DNA of 64,000 nt from Stercorarius parasiticus (Eukaryota > Chordata > Aves > Charadriiformes > Stercorariidae), in contig VWZL01000283.1 in NCBI GenBank assembly GCA_013396915.1, positions 186,001-250,000 on the forward strand, given 5' to 3'. A program made the position numbers and the translations under genes. The notes under the pieces are model-generated. The model saw only the letters and a program-made list of their open reading frames with translations. It was not told where the DNA came from and searched no databases. The stretch's first letter is position 1. Every line of letters starts with the position of its first letter. Shown one piece after another: positions 10,401-22,429 of the stretch.

Positions 10401-13400
10401 CAGCCAAACCAATTATAATCTTCTGCTACTGTTGTGTTATTGACTGAATTATGTAAAAGCCTTTCTTATAAATAGTTTCATGACTTTTGCAGCTTGCAAG
10501 AAGCAAATTCTTCATCCACAAAGCTGAAAAGTAACAATAGCGTCTCCCACCGCAGACATGCATTTTTAAGGCAGTCTATATTCTCTTCTCCTGTATGAGT
10601 CAGAGAAAAATCTGTTTTTCAACACTTTTAGAATATGCAGAAAGTCTAGCCTGTCTGCCACACTGAGATCTTTATATATTTTATATACCTTTTGTATAAA
10701 ATATATATTTTAATGTATTTTTTTATATTCCTGAGTAAGCATATAGGCAGGAAGGGGCATCCAGAGTGATGATCAACTCTTTTTGCAAAGTACTAGTGCA
10801 AGACATGCACTGTTTGAGCTGCCAGAAGAGGTCTTAAGTGGCCATTAAACACTGGCTTATAACAGCCTTCTTCATAGAGTCGAATTTAACCCCAAACTAT
10901 GACTATATCTGTACTGAGTATCTAGTTTCAGCAGAGCGCCACCCGAACAGAAGAGGATTCAGAGCATAACTGGAGTTCTGCTGTTTTCCTGTCTTCAAAT
11001 ATTAAGTATTTTTTTTATCTTTGGTAAAGAGTTTTGATATGCTGGACTTCTGGTGTCAGGACCCATCTCTCTCGTTTGGCCATGTTTACTTTTGATTTAC
11101 ACGTTTTAGCCACAGCTTTTCTGGAAAGTAATGCACTCCCAGTGCAAATAAACTGGAGATTGTGAGGTGTGACCTGTTTACCTGGCTTTGAGGAAAGAGG
11201 GGTAATTTTAAAACTTCGCTGTAGGAAAGAAGGGATTGCACTATTATCTGCATGACCTAAAATGACTCATTCAAAAGATAAGCAAAACTATTTAGATCTT
11301 GACTTGATTTGGCAAATGGTTGTCACTACCACACCCTCTACTTTCCTACCCTGTTTACATGGATGTAGAAATATTTCAAAACATTTCCTTTAGCATGTGA
11401 TGCTAAAGCAGATGATATATATGAAAATCTCTCCTTTGTGGGAGTAGTGAGAACTGGTTTTTCTGCAACAGTTCTTTCTTTTCTTTCTTAACTGCCCTTT
11501 AGGTCAGACACTTGATTTACTGTTAATTTCACACCTGGAGTTTTTTAGCTATATGCAGTATTTTAGATAGATCTCGTGTATAAGTTTGGTCCCAAGGATT
11601 GTAGGAGAACAAAGAAATACTCATCAGACAGGGTAAAAGCCAAAAGACTTAAAATTAATGTAAAGACATTAGAAAAATTAGAGATAAACCATAGTTTTTT
11701 ATCAGTGAAGATAGTAAAATTTGAATGAATTGGCAAGACAAATTCTCCATCTCTTGATTGGATGATTTTCTGAAAAAATATACTTCAGATGAGCAAAGAA
11801 TTCTGGTTTCACAGTACAGATCTATGGAACGCTTGCATTACGCAGGATGTCAACTAAAATAATCTGAAGGCTGTTTCTGGCCATAAACCTGCATATCAGT
11901 GCATCAACAAGCACTGAACACCACTAGCAAGTGGCAATTTCCCCATAACACTTTCATTCCCTTCTCGACAACTTTCCCAAGCTGTCAAGAGCCTACAGGG
12001 AAGCTTGTTTTAAAGGAAGTAATTCAACTGATGGCCTGTGTAGGTTAGCTGAAAGCTCATCATTTTCTTTCTACTGCTGGAGTGTCAATTACAACTGGCC
12101 GAACTGCTCCATATTCATTAGACTGACCATTTGAAGAGGCAACAGCGTGTGCTTTTTATGCCATATCTACTGGCAGAGCAGGGGAGCAAGATAAAAAATG
12201 TTTCTTGACATCATCCGCTATGTGAGCTTGGACAAGTCACTTTTTCATCTCTTTTGTCTGCGTTTCCATTCATGTCTTTGTGCCCTGTAAATTCTTTGGG
12301 GTACTCAGTGAAGGTGGAAAACCCAAAAAAAGCCCTCAGCAGAGCCATGCGAAGAGATCATACCTACCCTGCCTTAAATCTCAGCTGAATTGCTGGATCC
12401 TGCTGCAATACAGTTATGGTGAAACGACATTGTCTTGTGTTTGTTACCAGGCTTCCTCCTAGCCCGGCCAGAAAGCTGCCACGTTGGCTAAAGATTCAGG
12501 GGTTCTATAACCGACTTCTGTAAGATTCAGGATTTTGCTTCTGGTGGTGTGGCGCATCCCTCTGTAATTAAAAGCACATGTCCACATAAGGAATGCAGCT
12601 CTTCAAATGTGAACTTCATGTAATTACAAAAGCAGTAGGAGATAAGAATAATTGTTTTCAGTTCCAGATGTCCTGTCTTCTTCAGCACTGCAGGAAGATA
12701 AAGTGAAAGTCGAGTAGGGCAATAACAAAGTCCAAATGCACAGCAGGATAATTGATGTTGACCAAAGTAGTGGTAGGATCTAATGGAGTTCAAAGAAAAT
12801 TACTTTCCATATTCCTGCTCACCAAAGAGGTTCCTCACTATCATTATAAGTACATCCATTTCATGAGCCTGATTAATCACCGAGTGGGTGGTTTGCATAG
12901 CTATCAACCAACAGGGCTGAACTCCTTTGTGCTGCAAACTGCTTTAATGAGAGGGGAGCTACAGCGTTTTATGTGAAATGATTTGGTTCCCTGGTTTAAC
13001 TGGCTTTGTTAAGGACTCCATTCCCCATCAGAAAACACATACACCGCATGACATGATAAGAACAATTTACAGCATATTAAACTTGTAGAAGGAGTGCTTT
13101 CTAAAACTTCCAGTAAACGCAATCAACTGGCGTGTTATATCTGTGTGTGGGCTTAGGGATGAAATAAAGGAAAATTCAGTAGAGGGTTAGGGAAAAGGCA
13201 AGAAAAACCTAATTGAATAGGGAGTCCACAATGGTTGTACTTTGCCAGATTAATGAGTCACTGTTTGCTGTGCTGTTAAGGCCCAGGAGACTGTTAGAAA
13301 CTCAAAGGAAGCCATGAAGTATTGCAAGTGTGTCTTAGTAGGCAAAGCAACAGCATTGCTCAATTTAGGAGTAAAACTCTGCTCCCTCAATAGGCTGCAT

Positions 13401-15400
13401 GAGTTCCAGAATCACACAGCCTTCTTGCTTATTGTCCCGGCCGATGGGGCTGCACCTCCTCTGAAGCGGCTGTGTTAAGGCCACAGGGAGGAGATTTTGT
13501 CATTCAGGGCAGGTCCGAAAGGGGAACTATGTAGCATTTAAGCGTGGCAGTCCAAAATTGTGAACCTGTAACCCCTCACTGCAGCTGTTGCTCTGTCCTG
13601 CAGTTTCCTCAGCTGTTTGCACTGAATTTCTACAGGTGCCAAACATGCTGCTTCGGGTATGTTTGCTACTTCTTTCCTTATATCCTTGGAGAGTCATGCT
13701 CAGAACGCAGCAGGACCTTAAAAGGCAGAGATAGTCAGTCATCCCTTTTTTGAAAGGCCAGAAGGGTGGTGCCCAAGTTGTATTCGACCCTTATGTGCCT
13801 GAGGGCTACAAACCCACCCTTCTGGGGGAGAGCCCACTGATCTCTCAGCACTAGAGACACCATTCCCATCACTTTTAATCGCAGCTTTTCTCCTTCACAA
13901 AAAGGAGTTACAATTGCACTGCATCTAGAAGAGAGCATGACTTTCTAGCCTATTGTTAGGACATTTATTTGTACAGAAATACGTGAATTCTAAGCCCAGC
14001 TTCAGTGCTTGTTTATGTGTACTTCAGATTTAGTTCCTCAAAAATCAGTATTGGGAGTTATTTTATGCAATATGTTCAGTATTCTATGTAATACTTTCAG
14101 TAATAAACTTGGCATGGAAAAGTAAGAATGTACTAGTGAAACTGTTGACGGTGTAAGCATGGGAGGGAGGTCCTCTATCAACATAGGAGGACCAAATACT
14201 ACACTGGAAGGACTACAGAGGAATTGACGTAATAGGAGTGGGGTGAAATTTAGGTCATGCGTATATGTGCTAACAGCAAGAATTTCTGATATAAAGTGAT
14301 AAATGGAACTGATACTGGGGAAAAATCCAGATGTAGTGAACCATCAGAGGATAATTATGAAATGCTAGTATGTCTGGTAGAGACAGGACAATACTTGCAA
14401 TTCCATGCAGAATAGCGGTAAGGCCACATCTGAAAAAAATATGATTGGAAATAAGACTGAGAGTGCCTCATAGGACATTAGACGATTAATTGCCAAAAGA
14501 AAGAAGATCTATTTCAGCCAAAGGCTTGTTTATCCATGTATAATTGCCTATGAATACATGCAGCTAGAAACAAGACAGAGGTTTCTAGATATCAGCAGAA
14601 TCAGGCTCATAGCCTTTCAACAGGGCTAGGAAACCCAGTTGGTTTGAGGTGGAACTTGTCAAGTTTAATAAAGATATTACCTGGCATGGCTGCCTGTACT
14701 AGGAGGAACTTGACTAAATGGCCCAAGAGATCCTCTTTAATGACAGCTCCCCTCAGATCCAGTTTGCTTGTCATTTCTGCTGAAATGCCAATGTATTTGG
14801 AGAGAGCAAGAGCAAATGGGGAAAAAATGCCAGTTTCTTGTATAAAGCTGTGGAGCTCTTCCAGAACCCTGGCTGATTCGGCTGGAGGAGATGAACCCTT
14901 GGCAGGGTCTCCATCACTAGGGAGTTCTTAATGATACACAGGGTGAAATCCTGGCCCCTGTAAAGTTGATGGAAGTTTTGCTATTAATTTCTGTGAGGCC
15001 AGGATTTCACCCTGGAAAGGGAGTCAAAAGTACATGCATGCTTTCAGAGACGGAGTGGCTGATTAAATACATCTGGTGCACTGCTCTTTTATCAATCATT
15101 GATAAAATAGAGCCTTTAAAATATAAACTTTGGGTAAGCTTAACTGTAAAATTCAAACATGTCCTTTTACAAGCCTTGAAAGCAAAATTTGTCTGCTTTT
15201 TGTCTGAAAAGAACAGAAATCATGGTAAAAAATAACACACACCCATCCTCATCCGCTCCAAACCCCTGTAGTATTTGATGTTCTGCTGAAATAAGTGATT
15301 AAAACACAGAAAAGCCTGTTAAAATATATCTAGATGATACATAAAACTTTATCCTGTAAGGATGTCATCCAAAACTATGTTTCTCCTCATTTAATTCCTG
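7500..15400. other. Non-coding interval between the two divergent promoters
   Basis: About 8 kb separate the PCTP island from the TMEM100 island. The sequence is mostly unique and AT-leaning, with an AT-rich stretch near 10670-10730. It holds one perfect 18-base inverted repeat (14939-15014). No open frame here looks like protein. Any cis-regulation shared by the two genes would sit here. Confidence 0.7.
14939..15014. repeat. Short palindromic interspersed repeat, 18-base perfect inverted arms
   Basis: The left arm CAGGGTGAAATCCTGGCC (14939-14956) is exactly reverse-complemented at 14997-15014, with 40 bases between. A partial second copy of one arm plus spacer is found at 39331-39360. From memory, very similar palindromes recur in turtle, crocodile and bird genomes as relics of an ancient non-autonomous DNA element. 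I do not assign a database family name. Confidence 0.7.
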
Positions 15401-15889
15401 AGCAGTTAAGCACCAGCTAGGAGTTCGTCCAGATTTCAGCACGGACCGTGCTTTCGCCCTACCACCAGGCACTGCCACTTCGGACATCCCCGAAGGGCTG
15501 GGGACAGGCGGCGAGCCCTGGCATCACCATGTGTTGATACAGATGGGGCTGGACACCCGGCACGGTGGTGTGCAGGAGGGCAGAGAGGGCTGGAACATAC
15601 TCTCGCAGGCCCCGTGTTTAACCTGACACGGCCAGGGCGCGATGGAGAGCCTTGCCACGGCGGCGAAGCAGGGGACACGCGTGTCCCCACTCTGTGCATC
15701 TCTCAACGGGGCATGAGAACCCTGCAACGCTAGCACCGCCGGCGCGGACGAGCCAAACGGCGGAGGGCAGGGCAAGCGAGGAGGCCGTCCTGGCCAGCCT
15801 GGCCTCTGAAGGACAGCCCTCCCCCCGGCCGCCCTCCCAAACCGGAGCGGGACCTTCNTGTTTCGCTCTCACCAAGAACTTTGTTTACA

Positions 15890-15971
15890 GTCCCTTGTGC
15901 AGCGAGCTGCATCCCCCTCTTATGCTTGCTCCGGGCTAGTGTCCGCCGCAGTCCCGTCTGGCGGTCGGGAG
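15890..15971 (+). other. TMEM100: Candidate untranslated first exon of TMEM100 (5' end approximate)
   Basis: The sequence GGGAG|GTAAGG at 15971/15972 is a near-ideal splice donor inside the CpG island. It would pair with the acceptor at 21961-21962. The start coordinate is a guess, as no TATA box or initiator fixes the transcription start. A TATA-like stretch at 21550-21558, nearer the coding exon, leaves room for an alternative promoter. Confidence 0.35.
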
Positions 15972-15993
15972 GTAAGGCACGGCTCGGCTCGGC

Positions 15994-16017
15994 ATACTAT
16001 ACTATACTATACTATAC
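15994..16017. repeat. (TATAC)n microsatellite
   Basis: Nearly five copies of the 5-base unit, ending directly at the unresolved base 16018. An AT-only repeat in the middle of a CpG island, 22 bases after the candidate TMEM100 donor, is unusual. The length may be misassembled. Confidence 0.85.
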
Positions 16018-18020
16018 NCGCCGGGGTCCCCGATGCCCCGCCGGCGGCGGGCTGGGGTTGCTGGGGCACCGCCGGGAGCCTGTCCGCTCCGGCCGGCGGG
16101 TCCCAGCACCGCTCCCTCCGGTGTGGCACGTTTTCCCCGGGGATGGAGTATTGCAGCCACAGGCTCCGGGGTGTCCGCCCACGCGTTGCAGGTCGGGCTG
16201 TGTCCCCGCGGAGTCGTGCCTCTTCGTTACCGGCGGGCTGTAGAGCAGCAAGCGTGCACAAAGCTTTCCTTGCCCGTTCGCCTTTCTCCTCTCTTGCATA
16301 GGTGTTCGGGGACAGGCGCCACACGCAGGGTTTTACCCGAGGTGCGGGTGGCGGCTAATAGACGCGTTTGAAAGTTTTGCGGTTTGCAGATAACAGTGTT
16401 TGTGGAGGGGTTTGGTTGGCTCCCATCCTCCCTTCCAAATACGTCTGAAAAACGAAAAAGGTGTGAGAGCTTCAATCTGGTAATTATTTTACCTAAAAAC
16501 TTTCTGGTGGAAACTTAGGGCATCCTGAGGCTCAGGCATGGGTGTAATGTGTTCTTCTCCTACTCCTGTAATTCAGGGCCTGATCCTGGAGTCTTGTAAG
16601 TACAAATTCTATTTCTGTATTTCCAGGATTGTTCACATGGGGAAGAGCTGTGGGATTCTGTTCAGGATTACTATAGTCTGTTGAATTCCAAATGAACTCT
16701 GGCTCTCCTCTTAGTACAGGACTCCTTATGCTGTTTTCCATAGTTACTTTAATGTAAAACCAAGTGTGAAGCATAAGCATGAATTGGAATTTTATGTAAG
16801 CAAAAAAAGGGTGTTTGAAATATTATACAAGATACAGAGAACCGGGTCCAGAGCCTAAAGGCAGAAAACTTAAACTTACTGTTTCTGAGTAAAATGCAAA
16901 AAAGGGGAAAGAATTGCAGTGGCTGAGAAATACCATCTCTTTGCACTTGCACAAAGATATTCAGGATGTGGGAAGCCTCCTGAGAAAGTACCAACTGAAA
17001 TGATTCAGAGTTAAAATATTGGAAGCTTAATGTATAGATTTCATGTGTTTCTACTTCTCAGCTTTGTGGTGAGGGAGGAGAGGAGGAGGGAAGAAATCCT
17101 GTCTATAAGAAGTTGCTCTGTCAGTCAGATTTTTTGGTAAAGACATTCATTTAAAAAAATTACCTAAACTGTATGTAGTCAAGGACAAATAGAAATCAAT
17201 TACTGACAGAACAGTTAATCTTTTCAAAGAATGATGCTAGCAGAGTGGCTTAGGGGGCACAATTGCATTAGCTTTTAAACAAAAATAACTATCCTTGTAA
17301 TACGAGTGGAAGTTGACTACAGGATAATTTCAGAGGTCTGCTTTTGTTTTAATGTAATCTAGATTATTTATCTAAAGTAATTTTTTTTTCTGCATTTCCC
17401 TCAAAACTTTTCAAAAAGTTAAACTAATTGCTAGGTAGGGTACACAAGAATATAGTCAAGGAGATAAGCAAGGAGACTTCCTTATTATTAACTTGCTTCA
17501 ATAATTGGCTAAATTACTTTAGCTATGTCACAGGCTTATTCCAAGGATCATCTAGAGAGGAACATCAGCAGTTTGTTCCTGTAAATGTTTGTGTTTGTGA
17601 GATGTTAGCATGGTCTAAATAACTTAAGAGGAAAAGCCCTTAAAGTTTATCATTATATGAATTTATTCTCATGAATTTATTCGCATCCCCACTTAGGACT
17701 CCTGCTTCAGTGTCGAAATGATCTTCCATAATCATGCACATATAGAAAGGGAATGGTGAATAAGATTAGCAACATAAATCTCTGCTGCTTCGTAAGTTTT
17801 GCCCAGCTGCTTGGTGATTTCACAGCTGTTTCTGCAGTTGATAACAATTTCCATCGCTCTGCTTTCTGCAGAGTTGTCGCACTGCTCTGCTGCAGATTCT
17901 GCCTTGTCCCTATCTGAGTTATGAATCTTGTTTTAAAGAATCTGATAACAGAAATGAGCAATAGTAAATATAATGGACTTATGTTTATTACAATGAACTC
18001 TTGGACTCAGTTAATTTGCC

Positions 18021-18036
18021 TTTTTTTTTTTTTTTT
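18021..18036. repeat. Poly-T run (16)
   Basis: Uninterrupted T tract. No target-site duplication or retrocopy body was noticed next to it. Confidence 0.9.
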
Positions 18037-19554
18037 CTGAGAGGAGTTTTCAGGATTATATTTCTTAGGTTTTGTTATAGGAGAATAGATTTAAAAGGGG
18101 GTTTTAGTGGGAAGCATGTTGCCACTGTAAGTTTACATCTAGGAAAAGCAAGGCACAGGGAGATGAATTGATTTGCTCAAAGAAACTGGAGACAAAGAAG
18201 AGACAGACCCCCAAGTATTCTGAGTCATGATTCACATAGGTGAACTGAGCAACAGAAATGAAGTTAAATGAGATTTTTAACTACAGAAATTCATGTGCAT
18301 TACCTTTTCCTGCCTAGCTCGTTCTGGGGTACTTGCCTGGGATGTGACACTCATCATTGAGATGTCACATCATCAAAGGAAAATGTTACATAGGGCCAGA
18401 AATGGGTGGCTGCTGCCAAGAAAAGAGACAGAAACCACTAGGAGAGCCAGAGGGATAACATCTCCTGCTTCGGTTAGGTTAGGAGCAGGAGTCAGCACAG
18501 AAGCGGGATCTTTTCCATGCAGGAGTTTGGTTCTTAAGAAGCTGATAAATACCCATCATCTTTTCTTGTAGGAAACTTCCATGCTAGAATATTGTCACCT
18601 CCAATTCATCATTCAGCAACATCTGACACTCACTTCAAAGCCTGGAGCGGCTCTTTCTGCTGCATGACGCTGCCTTGAATTGACATACGAGACATCTTAA
18701 GCAGTCTTCCTCTTCTTAACTGAGCCAAGGGATTTGTTACGATGCATTTCTCATGGACCTGGTAGGTGTGCATACTGGTGGATTTCATGTCTTTTCAGTA
18801 AATGTCAACTTAGACTTATTAGTGGGTAAAAACATTCCTCTCCTGTTTATCCAGTGTTAGCCACAGGTTGCCACAGAAACACATTCTTCCTCCAAGTCAA
18901 AGCAGCTCCTTAAGATGGTACTTCCAGTATGATTAGTGAGAGGATGCTGGTGTTGCTGGGTATCTTTGCCTAAATTTCTTACTCTGAAACTTGAACCAAG
19001 TCACCTGTTGGCGTAAGTCAGAAGTGACTTTGCTGGCAATGAGGATCTAGTACCCTATTTTCTAGGGCTGAATACCTTTACTCACACTTCAAATAGGTTC
19101 TGTTGTTTATTTAACCGACAGTATTTCAATAGAGGTTTGTTTATTTGTTTTATATGAATGCCTGTTTGCTTACATCCTATTACAGGCAAGAACTGTGCTC
19201 CTCAGAAGTAAACACTAATTTTGATAGTTTAGGAGATTTTTTTTAAAACTTCATGTTAGTTTTGACTGTATAAATACATTTTTCTTCATAAATCTCTGTA
19301 CAAGATGTCCAATGGATTTTATGCTCATTGGGGATGTATCTGAAGCAGAGGGACAAGGACTCCTCTAGAGACAGGAGTAAATATACTTAGACTGAATGTT
19401 AAAGTTCTTCAGAATAATCGTGTTTTATTATGAGCCCAATCCAAAGCCTTTTCAAGTTTCCCTATTTATTTGACTGTTAGAGTATTTGGACTTTTGAATA
19501 GTTGTTACAATGTATTTGGAACTAAGAGACCTTTTATATGGAAAATGGTTAATT

Positions 19555-19568
19555 CCCCCCCCTCCCCC
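19555..19568. repeat. C-rich tract
   Basis: Eight Cs, one T and five Cs in an AT-rich neighbourhood of the TMEM100 intron. Confidence 0.85.
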
Positions 19569-19992
19569 TAATTTAATAATAAAATGTTGAGCAAATTGAA
19601 TATGGCTAATGGTAAGATCAAAAAAAAAGGTGACATTTGGGGACCACATTCTTCTGTTGTGCTGAACTTCTGTAACAGTTGATGGGTAAGTAATGCAGCA
19701 ACATAGTGGCGCCAGCTTGACTCTCACTGCCATGTAAGTCATTATTGAAAATGCAGAACTTGAGCTCACATCCATGTGGGAATGGATCGATGGTGCTCTA
19801 CAGCAACCCCATGGCTTTCCTGGACCCTTTCAACCGATATAAAAGGTGCTTAATCATGTGTTATGATTCAAAAGACAAAGCAACAGAACCTAGGAGAACT
19901 GAGTATATCTAAGGTGTCAGCACAGATATATTTGCTTTGTCTGATAAGCACTATTCAGATCCCCTTCCTGCCCTTGGAGATACCAGATACTT

Positions 19993-20265
19993 TCACAGAA
20001 ACACACCAAATCACGGACTGGTTGTGGTTGGAAGGGACCTCTGGAGGTCATTTGATCCACTGCCCGTCCCACTCAAGCAGGGTCACCTAAAGAAGTCTGC
20101 CCAGGACTGTTCAGACGGCTTTTGAATATCTTCAAGGATGAAGAGTCCAAAACCTCTCTGGGCAACCTATGCCAGCGCTCTATCACCCTCACAGTAAAAA
20201 AAAGTGTTTCCTGATGTTCAGACAGAACCTCCTGTGTGTCAGTGCGTGCCCATTTCCTCTTGTGT
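19993..20265 (-). mobile_element. CR1 LINE 3' fragment
   Basis: The stretch reads as the reverse complement of an avian CR1 3' end. It includes GGTTGGAAGGGACCTCTGG, the segment on superficial wound-like tandem Cs and Ts around 20060-20090, CTCTCTGGGCAACC and the TTTCCTGATGTTCAGACAGA block. The terminal 8-base repeats are decayed. It has no reverse transcriptase domain and cannot move on its own. Divergence suggests it is older than the copy at 53941. Confidence 0.9.
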
Positions 20266-21962
20266 TGTCAGTGCATGTGCTCAGTGTGCACTCGCTTGTG
20301 TTGTGCTCAGCGTTGTCATTATGGAGGGAAAGGCTACTCCATCTTGTTTGCGGAGCCCCTTGCAGGATTGAGCCCTGAACAGCTGTGTACAGCAAGATAC
20401 AACGTTGAGCTGAGCACTCTTCTTTAGAGCTGTAGAACAAAAGCTTTGTCAAACCAAATCTGAACTTTCCTTCTCTCATTAGGGTTCAAGGAAACTCTCA
20501 TACAAACTCTGTGACTACATACAGAGTACAGCCTGTTTGTGTGTGTGTTTAAAAATAGTGCAGTCCTCTTTCTCGCAAAGCACACCGTCAGTTATTTGAG
20601 GTACTGAGATACAAAACCAAGGGCTCTCCACAATGGGCAAATATATCTTAGCAACAAGGGTGGGAGTGGTGGGAAAGGAAAAGGAGAATACAAGTATCTG
20701 GCAATTAACTTCCTAGTCACAGATGTGAAGGTGATAAAAGTGATAAAAGCATTACTGCATTGCCAGCGCTCTTCCTTGTTCTCTGAGCTGCATATCGTGC
20801 TGCTCATAAGAGCAAAAGCTACACAGCTTGTACCGGAGAGTGGAAAACCTGGTGGTTACCCAGTGTCCCAGTCTCTGTTGTATGTGATGGGGTGCACAGC
20901 CTGGTCCAAGACAGCACAGCCATGGTAGCCTCGGCGTTGTCAGAGGCTCACTGCAGGCTCCAGGGTGGCCCCCACACCACCAAAGTCCCAGTGAGATGGC
21001 CAAGGTCTGTCATGGCAGCCTGTAGCGGTGGTGAGCCAAGGGCTCATCTTGCCCTGATGAGGTGGACTCCAGTTGTGCACTGGGCTCCGTGGAGGCAGAA
21101 TGTATTTTGCCTCATAATGCAGATGCAATCACACTGTGCACGCTGTCTGTGCACACAGTATGGAGACAGGAGGAAAGCAAACTGCTGTAACTAAGATGAA
21201 TGAGTATAACTGTAAATCTCTCTCGCACTCAGTAACATGGGTGTGGTTTCATGGACTTACAAGGGACCCATTGCTCTTGCATTAAGCCAATTTAAATGGC
21301 AAGCTGACAGTCTGGCATTGATGTTGCTGCAATGGTAGGTTCACCAATTTTCAGCTGGTGTTTGCTGAGTGCAGGGAACTGTCTTCATCCCCATTCCCCC
21401 TACATCCATACGTAGTCATGACCATTTGAATTTTTTTGCTAAGTAGCACTTGCGTTGAGAAAGGGTCTGTTTTTTTGCTGGGCCAGTTCTTGTCCATGTT
21501 ATTGTAGCGCACATTGGAGCAAATCTGTCTAATGTGTACGTATAGGTGTATATATAAAGAAACTGTGAAAAAGCGTGTGAGCAAGAGTAGAATTTTTAAC
21601 TAAAACAGCCCGTGAACTTCACCTCCTTGTCAGAAGATGTAATGCCATTGAATCTAAATTGCATCCAGAAATACTGACTTCAGGATGTAACTTCAAGTGG
21701 GATTTGGCCCACAACACTTGAAGGTTGGGGTCTATCTTGGTCTGTGACTGTTCTTTCTAGCACTTATGCACGTGCTGGTGACTACCGTAAAAATTGATTC
21801 ACATCCTGCACAATCAGTAGTGTTACAATTAAGCTTGTGCATAAATCCATGTGGGGTCAGAGCGTCTGCTTCTTTGCGATTCCAAGCGGAGTACTTCTGC
21901 GTCACCCATTTGTCACATAACGGTAATGCTGCTTAGCTCAACTCATGCGCTTCTCTCCACAG

Positions 21963-22024
21963 TGCAATGCGTGTTCAGGAGAGCCTGCTCTAGCCTAAGA
22001 ATTGAAGAAGTCAAGACAATCAAG
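21963..22024 (+). other. TMEM100: TMEM100 5' untranslated part of the coding exon
   Basis: The acceptor CTTCTCTCCACAG ends at 21962. The next 62 bases lead to the ATG. The frame of the protein stays open through this piece and even upstream of the acceptor (to an ATG at 21851), but the known family starts at MTxEPIKEILGAP, so the upstream part is not coding. Confidence 0.75.
21967..21993 (+). promoter_or_regulatory. TMEM100: Upstream ORF in the TMEM100 leader
   Basis: An ATG at 21967 opens an eight-codon frame (MRVQESLL) that stops at TAG 21991-21993, 31 bases before the TMEM100 start. Its context has a purine at -3. Such uORFs usually lower translation of the main frame; whether it is used depends on the first exon and is not known here. 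Confidence 0.5.
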
Positions 22025-22429
22025 ATGACAAACGAACCTATTAAAGAGATCCTGGGCGCTCCAAAGCATCCTGATTCTGTAACCACGGAGAAGAGTAACA
22101 ACAATGACTGTGTGATAACCACCATCCCTCTCGTCAGTGAATGCCAGCTGACTGCAGCAACGGGGGGAGCAGAACTCTCCTGTTACCGCTGTACTATTCC
22201 CTTTGGTGTGGTTATCCTCATAGCTGGCATTGTGGTTACTGCTGTGGCATACAGCTTCAACTCCCATGGATCGATCATCTCAGTGTTTGGACTAGTCCTC
22301 TTGTCATCAGGACTCCTTTTGCTGGCTTCGAGTGCAGTGTGCTGGAAAATCAGGCAGCAAAACAAGAAAGCAAAGAGGCGGGAGAGCCAGACAGCGCTTG
22401 TGGCAAATCAGCGAACCCTGTTTGGTTAA
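22025..22429 (+). CDS. TMEM100: Transmembrane protein 100
   Basis: This is a complete 134-residue protein in a single exon, the same length as the mammalian one. It starts MTNEPIKEILGAPK and ends SQTALVANQRTLFG. Two hydrophobic helices lie at about residues 57-78 and 84-106, joined by a short NSHG loop, with both tails expected in the cytosol. The CYRC motif precedes helix 1, and a basic KKAKRR segment (114-119) follows helix 2. The N-terminal third (residues 15-40) is the most divergent from mammals. In mammals TMEM100 is induced by BMP9/BMP10-ALK1 signalling in arterial endothelium and modulates TRPA1-TRPV1 in sensory neurons, where the basic C-terminal segment matters. The start was chosen by homology and a good context (A at -3). 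It is divergent from PCTP, as in mammals. Identity is very secure. Confidence 0.98.
   Translation: MTNEPIKEILGAPKHPDSVTTEKSNNNDCVITTIPLVSECQLTAATGGAELSCYRCTIPFGVVILIAGIVVTAVAYSFNSHGSIISVFGLVLLSSGLLLLASSAVCWKIRQQNKKAKRRESQTALVANQRTLFG

Larger units (their letters stand above)
15440..16340 (+). promoter_or_regulatory. TMEM100: CpG island, candidate TMEM100 promoter
   Basis: About 900 bases with high G+C and many CpGs, with single unresolved bases at 15857 and 16018. It lies 5.6-6.6 kb upstream of the TMEM100 coding exon and contains a strong splice donor at 15971/15972. A forkhead-type motif TGTTTAC sits at 15882-15888, about 85 bases before that donor. TMEM100 in mammals has an untranslated first exon, which fits this layout. 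There is no coding potential that I recognise on either strand. Confidence 0.55.
15972..21962 (+). other. TMEM100: Inferred TMEM100 intron 1
   Basis: If the donor at 15971/15972 is used, this 6-kb intron ends with CTTCTCTCCACAG at 21962. It contains a CR1 fragment (19993-20265), a 16-base T run (18021-18036) and a C tract (19555-19568). No other gene is seen in it. The acceptor is well supported and the donor moderately so. Confidence 0.45.

Noticed and set aside
15436..16324. Long minus- and plus-strand open frames in the TMEM100 CpG island, considered for PCTP exon 1
   Set aside because: None resembles the PCTP N-terminus. Open frames on all strands are expected in GC-rich DNA poor in stop codons.
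16560..16600. Similarity to the start of an ancient palindromic repeat (GGGCCTGATCCTGGAG)
   Set aside because: Too short and without a matching right arm; it cannot be told from chance.
18021..18036. Poly-T run considered as the tail of a processed retrocopy
   Set aside because: No gene-like body or target duplication is next to it. CR1, the main bird retroelement, does not leave poly(A) tails.
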